From Lentisphaeria bacterium (GTDB taxonomy: Bacteria; Verrucomicrobiota; Lentisphaeria; Oligosphaerales; JAFGRS01): 6,784 nt of DNA. Position numbers and translations under genes: made by a program. Positions 1 to 5,408 of this stretch are shown one piece after another. Position 1 is the first letter of the stretch. Every line of letters starts with the position of its first letter. The stretch is taken from assembly GCA_016935045.1 (NCBI GenBank), contig JAFGRS010000356.1, positions 1-6,784 on the forward strand. The letters run 5' to 3'. Under the pieces are notes generated by a model, which saw nothing but the letters and a program-made list of their open reading frames with translations, made no database searches and was not told the origin of the DNA.

Positions 1-1
1 G

Positions 2-49
2 ATCGTCTTCGCCCGGGTTCCCTTCGAGTCCCTCGTGCCCGCGGATTGA
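2..49 (+). CDS. C-terminal fragment of an unidentified protein (5' end outside window)
   Basis: From base 2 one plus-strand frame reads 15 codons, IVFARVPFESLVPAD, and stops at TGA (47-49). Thirteen of the fifteen codons end in G or C, matching the codon habit of the complete genes here, which suggests a real gene end. The fragment is too short to assign to a family and I do not recognise it. It would lie 121 bases before the PhoD-like gene on the same strand, so co-transcription is possible. It could equally be a chance open frame. Confidence 0.4.
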   Translation: MVFARVPFESLVPAD

Positions 50-75
50 CCACCCGCGGCAGTGGGGATGCCGGC

Positions 76-98
76 CCGGAGGCGGCGCGGCCCTCCGG
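76..98. repeat. 7-bp hairpin between the left-edge gene end and the PhoD-like gene
   Basis: CCGGAGG at 76-82 is perfectly complementary to CCTCCGG at 92-98, leaving a 9-base loop. It lies 27 bases after the putative stop at 47-49 and about 70 bases before the next start, where a terminator or leader hairpin would sit. No T-run follows, so it is not a canonical intrinsic terminator. Such stems also arise by chance in DNA this rich in GC. Confidence 0.25.
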
Positions 99-160
99 TC
101 AGCCACGGGACTCCGGCGGGAACCCCAGGTCCCGTCCCCGGCAGCAACGTCCAGCGCTGC

Positions 161-166
161 GAGGTG
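161..166 (+). promoter_or_regulatory. Ribosome binding site of the PhoD-like gene
   Basis: GAGGTG ends four bases before the ATG at 171. It is a good Shine-Dalgarno match, though slightly close, and it supports this start. No convincing -35/-10 pair was found between 50 and 160. Confidence 0.55.
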
Positions 167-170
167 AACC

Positions 171-1685
171 ATGAAAGCGTCCCCACCCAACCTGCCGCGA
201 CTGTTCCCCGCTTTGCTCCGGATCCTGATGCTGCAGGCCGGCACCGGCCTGGCGGCGGCGGCCTCGCCCCGCCTCGATCTGAATGCCGCTCACAGGGGCA
301 CCCCGGAAATCGACATGGAGCTGCTGAAGCTCGCGTCTCCCCCTGCCGAGGTGCAGTCGTTCTTTGCCGCGGCACGGGAGGCATTCGCTGAGCACCCCCG
401 GGCCAGTTTCGCCGACTTGCCCGCGATCCGTGAGGCCGCCGAGCGCCACGGCATGGCGATCCTCGGGGGGCCCCTGCTGGGGTGTCTCTCCCAGGACGGT
501 GTCCGGGTCTGGGTGCGCACGGCGCGGCCGGCGCAGGTGACGGTGCTGGTGCCGGCGGCTGGAGGCGAGCGCGTGTTCGGGCCGGTCGCGAGTACGGCCG
601 AGAGTGATTTCACCGCCGTGGTGCCGGTGACGGGACTGCGGCCCGCCGCGCGCTACTCCTACCGCGTCCTGGTCGACGGGCAGCCCGTGCCCTTGCCCGA
701 GGGAGCGGCCTTCGCCACCGCCCCCGAGCCCGGCGCCGCGGCCCGGTTCTCGATTGCCTTCGGGGCCGACTTCCACAAGACCGGTCTCTGGAACGGGGCG
801 CTGCTGGAGAGGATCCGGACGCGCGACAACGCGGCGCTGTTGCTGTTGGGGGACAGCGCCGTGGACGACCGCGACGCCCGGGTCGGTCTGCACCGCTCGG
901 ACTACCAGCTCCGCGATCTCTCGCCGGGATGGCAGGCGCTCGCCGCCAGACTGCCGGTCTACGCGACCTGGGACGACCACGACTACTTCAACAACGACAA
1001 GTCCGGCGTGCCGCCAAGGGCCAGCGACGCCGACCGCGCCGCGGTGCGGAAGGTCTGGACCCAGTGCTGGAACAACCCCGCCTACGGCTTCGCGGACCGG
1101 GAGGAGGGCATCTTCTTCCGCACCCGAGTGGGGCCCTGCGACCTGATCATGCTCGATACGCGCTTCTTTCGCACCGCCCCGCGGGAACCCGACAGCTTTC
1201 TGGGGGCCGGACAGATGCGCTGGCTGGTGGACGAGCTCGCGGCCTGCCGGGGGCCCTTCGTCATCCTCACGAGCGGCACGATGTGGAGCGACGTCATCTC
1301 GCGCGGCAAGGACTCGTGGGGAGTGTGGGACCCGCCGGCTCGCGAGCGCATCTTCTCCCTGATCGAGGAGCGGCGCATCGGCGGCGTGATCCTGCTGTCC
1401 GGAGACCGGCACGGGGCACGGGTGGTGCGGATCCCGCGTCGCTCGGGCTTCGTCTTCCACGAGTTCGAGCTGGGCAGCCTGGGGGCCCATCCGGGGCCGG
1501 CAGCCATGGGGGCGGAGCCGGCGAACCAGCCCCTGGGATTGACCGGGGAGGCACTCTTCGGCGAACTCGCCTTCGATACGACACTCCCCGACCCGACGGT
1601 CACCGTCCGCGTCGTGGCCCCCGATGGCACGCTGCGCTACGAGCTGACCTTGACCCGCAGCCAGATGACGCCGCCGAAAGGCTAA
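171..1685 (+). CDS. PhoD-family (alkaline phosphatase D) metallophosphatase, probably exported
   Basis: A 504-residue metallophosphoesterase expected to cleave phosphate mono- or diesters outside the cytoplasm. Residues 11-31 form a hydrophobic stretch ending in Ala-rich sequence, a plausible Sec-type signal peptide; the twin-arginine motif of classical PhoD is not seen. Residues 40-98 are a polar, probably helical linker. GPLLGCLSQDGVRVWVRT (101-118) opens the PhoD N-terminal beta-sandwich. The catalytic domain follows: LLGDSAVDD (226-233, Asp228), WDDHDYFNND (267-276), LDTRFFR (329-334), GAGQMRWL (345-352) and LLSGDRHGA (408-416, Asp412, His414). These match the usual GDxxY, WDDHDxxxND, LDxRxxR and SGDxH motifs, except that the Tyr after GD is absent. 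Start ATG has GAGGTG upstream. The gene runs convergently toward the sulfatase, so it is not in that operon. Family assignment is strong; the substrate cannot be read. Confidence 0.92.
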   Translation: MKASPPNLPRLFPALLRILMLQAGTGLAAAASPRLDLNAAHRGTPEIDMELLKLASPPAEVQSFFAAAREAFAEHPRASFADLPAIREAAERHGMAILGGPLLGCLSQDGVRVWVRTARPAQVTVLVPAAGGERVFGPVASTAESDFTAVVPVTGLRPAARYSYRVLVDGQPVPLPEGAAFATAPEPGAAARFSIAFGADFHKTGLWNGALLERIRTRDNAALLLLGDSAVDDRDARVGLHRSDYQLRDLSPGWQALAARLPVYATWDDHDYFNNDKSGVPPRASDADRAAVRKVWTQCWNNPAYGFADREEGIFFRTRVGPCDLIMLDTRFFRTAPREPDSFLGAGQMRWLVDELAACRGPFVILTSGTMWSDVISRGKDSWGVWDPPARERIFSLIEERRIGGVILLSGDRHGARVVRIPRRSGFVFHEFELGSLGAHPGPAAMGAEPANQPLGLTGEALFGELAFDTTLPDPTVTVRVVAPDGTLRYELTLTRSQMTPPKG

Positions 1686-1753
1686 GGGCCCGCGCGGAAA
1701 TAACTTCCCATTTTGCTGCAGCCGATCCCGGTTCCTGGCAAGGCGTGAGCGCA

Positions 1754-1820
1754 GCGGGCACCTGCCTGCCTGCCGCGACGCACACCGCGCAGGCAGGTAC
1801 GCACGCAGACAGGTGCCCGC
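1754..1820. repeat. Large imperfect palindrome (possible terminator or palindromic repeat)
   Basis: GCGGGCACCTG (1754-1764) is a perfect 11-bp inverted copy of CAGGTGCCCGC (1810-1820). Inside it, CCTGCCTG (1765-1772) pairs with CAGGCAGG (1790-1797). After a single bulged C at 1773, CGCG (1774-1777) pairs with CGCG (1786-1789) around loop ACGCACAC. About 23 base pairs can form, with a 12-base bulge on the right side only (1798-1809). GCAAGGCG (1738-1745) and CGCCTTGC (1818-1825) add a further outer complementarity that shares bases with the 11-bp stem. The position between two converging genes suits a bidirectional transcription barrier. The one-sided bulge also resembles mobile or REP-like palindromes; only copy number in the genome would tell. 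Confidence 0.7.
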
Positions 1821-1823
1821 CTT

Positions 1824-1851
1824 GCCCCCGGTGGTTCGCGGTATTGGGGGC
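1824..1851 (-). terminator. Possible hairpin directly after the sulfatase stop
   Basis: GCCCCC (1824-1829) and GGGGGC (1846-1851) can form a 6-bp GC stem with a 16-base loop. On the minus strand it begins two bases after the sulfatase stop (1854-1856). It may help end sulfatase transcription, but no T-run follows, the stem is short and the loop is large, so the call is weak. Confidence 0.3.
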
Positions 1852-1853
1852 GG

Positions 1854-3182
1854 TCAGGTGGCGTTCTCGTCGACGTCCGGGCGTTTGGCGGTGTTGTCCC
1901 GTTCCCGTTCCCGGTCGACCATGGCGGTCAGGTTGGCGACCACGTCCGGGCGTTCGGCGGCCAAGTCCTGTTTCTCGTAGGGATCGGCGAGGGTATCGAA
2001 CAGCTCGGCCCTGGGCACCTCCCGGCGCCGGTCGAGGATCAGCTTCCAGTTCTCGTGCAGGAGAGCGAAGCGGTCGTGATGGAGGTTCCAGTAGATACAG
2101 CGCCGGGCGGTGGCGTTTCCGGCGCCGGTGAGGAGGGGCCAGACGTCCACTCCATCCCAGTGCGCCCGGGAGTCCGGCGTGCAGCCGGCGAGGCGGGTGA
2201 GGGTCGGCATCCAGTCCACGGCGTGCATCGGTTCGGTCATCCGGCGCGGGGAGAGGGTGCCGGCCCAGGATACCGCCGCGGGGGTGCGGATCCCGCCCTC
2301 GTAGAGCTGTGCCTTGCGTCCGCGCAACGGCAGATTGCTGCCCAACCGCGGGGTCGGTTCATACCATCCCGGCCACTTGTCGGAGGAATTGCAGCCCTCG
2401 ATGGCGCCATTGTCCGAGGTGAAGACGATCAGCGTGTCCTCGGTCAGATTGCGTTCCTCGAGCACTTCGAGGAGTTGTCCGATGGCGTGGTCCATATGGG
2501 TGGCGTAGGCGGCGTATTTCTTGAAGGACCGGTCCCGCAGGGGATCCGGATCGTAGGTCTGGAAGGCGTACTGGTCCAGCCACGGCTGGGGCACCTTGAC
2601 CGGTTCGTGCACGGCGGTGAAGGGAACGTAACAGAACCAGGGGCCCTGCCCGGCATGGGATTCGATCCAGCGGCCGGCCTCGCGGGCGATCAGGTCGGTG
2701 GCATGTCCCGGTTCATCGAGGGGTGTGCCGTTGCGGTGCCAGGTGTGTTCGTAGGGGTGGCGCCAATAGCGATGGGTGTAGGGGTCCATGCAGCCGGACT
2801 GGCAGCCGTAGCTTTCCTCGAACCCCCAGCCGTTGGCGGCGTACTCCAGCGATGACCCCAGGTGCCACTTGCCGAACAGCGCCGTGGCATAGCCGGCCCC
2901 GCGCAGCGCCGAGGCCAGGGTCGGGTGGCCATCCGGAAGTACGGGATACACCGTGGGCTGGGTGGCGTGTCTGCCGAAACGCCCGGGTTGGCGCCCGCTG
3001 AGCAGGGCGGTGCGCGTCGGGGTGCAGACGGGACAGACGTAGTGCCGGTCGACCTCGACGCCGGTGGCCGCGAGCCGGTCGATGGTGGGGGTGCGGATGT
3101 CCGAGCCGTGGTAGCTCACGTCGGCCCAGCCCATGTCGTCGGCCAGGATGTAGAGGATGTTGGGTCTGTCCACGTTGGCCAT
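1854..3182 (-). CDS. Type I (formylglycine) sulfatase without signal peptide
   Basis: A 442-residue alkaline-phosphatase-fold sulfatase predicted to hydrolyse a sulfate ester, probably on a saccharide. PNILYILADDMGWADV (7-22) supplies metal ligands Asp15 and Asp16. CTPTR (53-57) is the Cys-type signature in which Cys53 is oxidised to formylglycine, so a maturase must exist elsewhere. GKWHLG (104-109) gives Lys105 and His107, His192 sits in AVHEP, FTSDNGA (254-260) gives Asp257 and Asn258, and Lys290 lies in the RGRKAQLYEGGIRTP block. The active site is therefore complete. The protein starts directly with the catalytic domain; an in-frame TAG 21-23 bases upstream rules out a longer N-terminus, so it is probably cytoplasmic. 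Start ATG has GGGGAGA upstream. It lies 276 bases downstream of the SDR gene in the same direction and may be a separate transcript. The specific substrate is unknown. Confidence 0.95.
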   Translation of the reverse strand: MANVDRPNILYILADDMGWADVSYHGSDIRTPTIDRLAATGVEVDRHYVCPVCTPTRTALLSGRQPGRFGRHATQPTVYPVLPDGHPTLASALRGAGYATALFGKWHLGSSLEYAANGWGFEESYGCQSGCMDPYTHRYWRHPYEHTWHRNGTPLDEPGHATDLIAREAGRWIESHAGQGPWFCYVPFTAVHEPVKVPQPWLDQYAFQTYDPDPLRDRSFKKYAAYATHMDHAIGQLLEVLEERNLTEDTLIVFTSDNGAIEGCNSSDKWPGWYEPTPRLGSNLPLRGRKAQLYEGGIRTPAAVSWAGTLSPRRMTEPMHAVDWMPTLTRLAGCTPDSRAHWDGVDVWPLLTGAGNATARRCIYWNLHHDRFALLHENWKLILDRRREVPRAELFDTLADPYEKQDLAAERPDVVANLTAMVDRERERDNTAKRPDVDENAT

Positions 3183-3187
3183 GTTCG

Positions 3188-3194
3188 TCTCCCC
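3188..3194 (-). promoter_or_regulatory. Ribosome binding site of the sulfatase gene
   Basis: On the minus strand GGGGAGA ends five bases before the ATG at 3182. It fixes this start, because an in-frame TAG just upstream of the site leaves no earlier candidate. Confidence 0.6.
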
Positions 3195-3223
3195 GTGAGT
3201 TCTCGCCTACTCTATTCATGAAC

Positions 3224-3251
3224 CACGAATGAACACCAATGGACGCAAGGG
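3224..3251. repeat. Short quasi-tandem 10-base repeat near the sulfatase start
   Basis: CACGAATGAA (3224-3233) is followed at once by CACCAATGGA (3234-3243), 7 of 10 bases identical, and then by a degenerate third unit, CGCAAGGG (3244-3251). On the minus strand this reads as spaced CATTGGTG and CATTCGTG blocks 42-69 bases before the sulfatase ATG. From memory, intergenic runs of this CCACGAATG...AATGGAC kind recur in several bacterial genomes and generate spurious predicted proteins. I cannot verify that here. Confidence 0.5.
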
Positions 3252-3334
3252 CTTCCGGCAAGGCAAGCGCCGAAATGCCCGGGGCTGTGCCAAGATGCGG
3301 CGAATCGGTTCCCGCCGCCGTTGCCCTTGCGGCA

Positions 3335-3402
3335 GTGGAGCGCCGATTCGGGGTGAGGGAGCGCGGCCGCACCCCCTCCCCGCCAGGCTATCGGCGCTCC
3401 AC
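3335..3402. repeat. 13-bp inverted repeat with palindromic interior
   Basis: GTGGAGCGCCGAT (3335-3347) is the perfect reverse complement of ATCGGCGCTCCAC (3390-3402), with 42 bases between. The interior has a second complementarity, GGGGTG (3350-3355) with CACCCC (3370-3375). The element lies 57-124 bases past the SDR stop. It could be a terminator for the three-gene operon lacking a U-tract, an mRNA-stabilising stem, or a copy of a dispersed palindromic repeat. Confidence 0.65.
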
Positions 3403-3458
3403 CGGGACAAGCCCGGCGGCGGCGTTGGGATAGGCCTCAGTCCCATCCGGAAACCGGC

Positions 3459-4235
3459 TCAGGGGAGGGTCCCTCGGGGCACGAACTGGACCGAGACCCC
3501 GCCGTCGATGACCAGGCGGGCGCCGGTAATGTTGCCCGCCGCCGGCGAAGCGAGGTAGAGCACGGCCTCGGCCACGTCCGCGGCCGCCGCCGGTTCCCCC
3601 AGCGGGATGGTCCGCCGGCGCTGGGCGCTGGTGGCGGCGTCGAGATGCTCCCACCGTTCCGTGAAGATGTAGCCCGGGGCAACGGTGTTCACGCGGATGC
3701 CATGGGGCGCCAGGTCGATGGCCATGCCCCGCGTCAGGGCATCGATGGCGCCCTTGCTGGCAACGTAGGCCGTGCGTCCGGGGGGTGGGCGTTCGGAGGT
3801 GTTCGAGCTGATGTTCACGATGGCGCCCTGGACCCCGTTCGCGATCATCAGGCGCGCCGCCTCCTGGCCGCAACGGTAGTACCCCAGGATGTTCACCGCG
3901 ACGACGGACTCCAACATCTCGTCGGATACCTCGACGAACTCGGGACCGACACCCTGCTGCACCGCGTTGTTGACCAGAACATCCAGACCGCCGAGTTCCC
4001 GTCGCACCGTGCCGAAAAGACCCTCGACTCCGGTGCGGGTCGACAGGTCCGCGACCGCCTCGACCACCCGGGCGCCGGTGGCCTCACGCACCCGCCGAGA
4101 CGCCCGCAGCACGTTCTCCGGGCTGCTGCCATGGATGCAGACCGCCGCGCCCTCCCGGGCAAAGGCCTCCGCAATCCCCAGACCCGTGTTGCGGGACGAT
4201 CCGGTCACGAGGACGCGTTTCCCCTCGAAGCGCAT
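3459..4235 (-). CDS. SDR-family NAD(P)-dependent oxidoreductase
   Basis: A 258-residue classical short-chain dehydrogenase/reductase, of usual length, that should interconvert a hydroxyl and a carbonyl in the cytoplasm with NAD(P). TGSSRNTGLG (11-20) is the cofactor loop; Asn16 stands where the TGxxxGxG pattern has its second Gly, a variant I know from other SDRs. NNAV (89-92) replaces the usual NNAG. The catalytic tetrad is Asn115, Ser144, Tyr157 and Lys161 (YVASK at 157-161). APGYIFTE (186-193) follows the active site and GARLVIDGG (238-246) is the typical C-terminal block. The residues after strand beta-2 (HGSS, 35-38) lack the Asp that marks NAD preference, so NADP is possible. Start ATG lies 3 bases after the dehydratase stop with AAGGAG upstream, so translation is coupled. 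Context suggests a sugar or sugar-acid dehydrogenase; the substrate is not readable. Confidence 0.94.
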   Translation of the reverse strand: MRFEGKRVLVTGSSRNTGLGIAEAFAREGAAVCIHGSSPENVLRASRRVREATGARVVEAVADLSTRTGVEGLFGTVRRELGGLDVLVNNAVQQGVGPEFVEVSDEMLESVVAVNILGYYRCGQEAARLMIANGVQGAIVNISSNTSERPPPGRTAYVASKGAIDALTRGMAIDLAPHGIRVNTVAPGYIFTERWEHLDAATSAQRRRTIPLGEPAAAADVAEAVLYLASPAAGNITGARLVIDGGVSVQFVPRGTLP

Positions 4236-4238
4236 GGT

Positions 4239-5408
4239 CTACTCCTTGACGAACCAGTCCACCGCATCGGGTGGCCGGATCTCGGTGAGGGCACCCGTGT
4301 AGTGCCGCAGGTTGCGTCGTTCGTAGGGATGGGCGGCAATGGCATCGAGGTTGAGGTCGAGTCCCAGTCCGGGACCATCCGGGATCCGCATGCAGCCCTC
4401 TGCGAAGCGCACCTGCTCGGTGGTCACGTCACGGCGCCACGGGACATCGGTGTTCATGGTTTCGAGGAGCCAGAAGTTGGGTACGCAGGCGGCGAGGTGG
4501 AGGGTGGCGGCATTGGCCACCGGCCCGATGGGGTTGTGGGGGCACACCGGCCGGCTATAGGTCTCGGCCATGGCGGCGATCTTCTTCAGTTCGCCGATAC
4601 CGCCGACGTGGCTGACGTCGGGCTGCAGGATGTCGGCACAGCCCTGTTCGAGGTAGGTGCGCGCGTCCCAGCGGCTGTAGAGGCGTTCGCCGCCGGCGAT
4701 GGGCACCCGCGAGCGGCGGACCACCTCCGCCATGCCCTCGGGGTGGTCGGGCACGATGGGTTCCTCGAACCAGCCAATGTCGAAGTCATCGAGGGCGTGG
4801 GCGATGCGCACGGCGGTGGGAACGTCGAAACGCCCATGACCTTCGACCAGGATGTTCACCTCGTCGCCCACCGCCTCGACAACCGCCTGGACGCACGCCA
4901 CGGCCTGGCGCAACTCCGCCTTCGTCACCGTCCGGTAGGCCTTGCCGAAGGGGTCCCACTTCAGGCCGCGAAACCCCTGCCCCACCGCGATCCGCGCCTT
5001 CTCCGCGAACTCGTCGGGGGTCTTGGCAGGGGAGAACCAGCCATTGGCGTAGCACGGCACCCGGTCCCGGCAGCGGCCGCCGAGAAGCTGCCAGACCGGT
5101 ACGCCGAGCGCCTTTCCCTTCAGGTCCCAGAGGGCCATCTCGACGCCGCTGAGGGCGGTCATGAGTACCGGCCCCCCGCGCCAGTAGCTGTCCCGGTAGC
5201 ATTCGTGCCAGATCGCCTCGATGTCGTGGGGGTCGCGGCCGATGAGGTGGCGTTCGAGTTCGTGCACGGCCGCGGCGGCCGTCGGCTCGCGCATTTCGAG
5301 GGTGGCTTCGCCCACCCCGTGCAGGCCCTCGTCGGTCAGGACCCGCACGAAAACCCAGTTGGCGCGGTAGCAGTGGCAAATGTGGGTTTCGACGGCCGCG
5401 ATTCTCAT
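4239..5408 (-). CDS. Enolase-superfamily sugar-acid dehydratase, D-galactonate dehydratase-like
   Basis: A 389-residue mandelate racemase/muconate lactonizing enzyme family member, expected to dehydrate an aldonic acid to a 2-keto-3-deoxy acid with Mg2+. The N-terminal capping domain is about residues 1-115, with WRGGPVLMTALSGVEMALWD at 76-95. The barrel then carries metal ligands Glu189 (VEGHGRF), Glu215 (WFEEP) and Glu241 (AGGERL), general base or acid His191 and His291 (CPHNPIGP), the Asp264-His291 dyad (QPDVSHVGG) and Glu316 (LLETMN). As I recall E. coli DgoD numbering (183, 185, 209, 235, 258, 285, 310), every site aligns with a constant offset of six. The only change is Asp183 to Glu. 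Start ATG overlaps the upstream TGA as ATGA, with AAGGAAG about nine bases before it. An open frame continues further upstream but lies inside the neighbour. The substrate may be galactonate or a related six- or five-carbon acid. Confidence 0.93.
   Translation of the reverse strand: MRIAAVETHICHCYRANWVFVRVLTDEGLHGVGEATLEMREPTAAAAVHELERHLIGRDPHDIEAIWHECYRDSYWRGGPVLMTALSGVEMALWDLKGKALGVPVWQLLGGRCRDRVPCYANGWFSPAKTPDEFAEKARIAVGQGFRGLKWDPFGKAYRTVTKAELRQAVACVQAVVEAVGDEVNILVEGHGRFDVPTAVRIAHALDDFDIGWFEEPIVPDHPEGMAEVVRRSRVPIAGGERLYSRWDARTYLEQGCADILQPDVSHVGGIGELKKIAAMAETYSRPVCPHNPIGPVANAATLHLAACVPNFWLLETMNTDVPWRRDVTTEQVRFAEGCMRIPDGPGLGLDLNLDAIAAHPYERRNLRHYTGALTEIRPPDAVDWFVKE
4242..4247 (-). promoter_or_regulatory. 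Ribosome binding site of the SDR gene inside the dehydratase 3' end
   Basis: On the minus strand AAGGAG forms the last two sense codons (Lys-Glu) of the dehydratase. It lies six bases before the SDR ATG at 4235, an optimal Shine-Dalgarno distance, with the dehydratase TAG (4239-4241) in between. Ribosomes ending the dehydratase finish on this site, which implies translational coupling and fixes the SDR start. Confidence 0.75.

Larger units (their letters stand above)
1686..1853. other. Convergent intergenic region rich in inverted repeats
   Basis: These 168 bases separate the 3' ends of the PhoD-like gene (+) and the sulfatase (-). No coding frame in it looks real. Over half is taken up by nested inverted and direct repeats (1738-1851, listed separately). 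The only AT-richer patch, about 1697-1716, follows the PhoD stop but has no stem in front of it. Any termination here would have to rely on the long hairpins without a U-tract, or on Rho. Confidence 0.6.
3183..3458. other. 276-base non-coding region between SDR and sulfatase genes
   Basis: No convincing gene is present; open frames here lack coding character and are built from the repeats. The region contains, from left to right, the sulfatase ribosome binding site, a short AT-richer stretch (3209-3250) with quasi-tandem 10-base units, GC-rich sequence, and a 68-base palindromic segment (3335-3402). It ends with small hairpins: CCGGG/CCCGG at 3402-3416, and TGGGA/TCCCA at 3426-3445 starting 13 bases past the SDR stop. 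No strong sigma-70 promoter for the sulfatase is visible. The AT-richer patch just before its start is the likeliest promoter location. Confidence 0.6.

Noticed and set aside
46..74. TTGACC at 46-51 as a -35 box for the PhoD-like gene
   Set aside because: No AT-containing -10 hexamer lies 16-18 bases downstream; the sequence there is GC-rich (around TGCCGG).
99..1490. A 463-codon open frame on the minus strand opposite the PhoD-like gene
   Set aside because: The plus strand carries all PhoD motifs in order. The antisense translation is low-complexity Arg/Gly/Pro/His-rich sequence typical of a GC-rich shadow.
929..2131. A 400-codon plus-strand frame crossing the PhoD 3' end and the palindromic gap
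   Set aside because: It overlaps the real gene in another frame, runs through the inverted repeats into the sulfatase antisense, and is Arg-rich with no motif.
3216..3446. Small open frames in the gap between the SDR and sulfatase, on both strands (for example 76 codons on minus)
   Set aside because: They are made largely of the inverted repeat and the quasi-tandem repeat, lack a ribosome binding site, and read as Arg/Pro-rich sequence.
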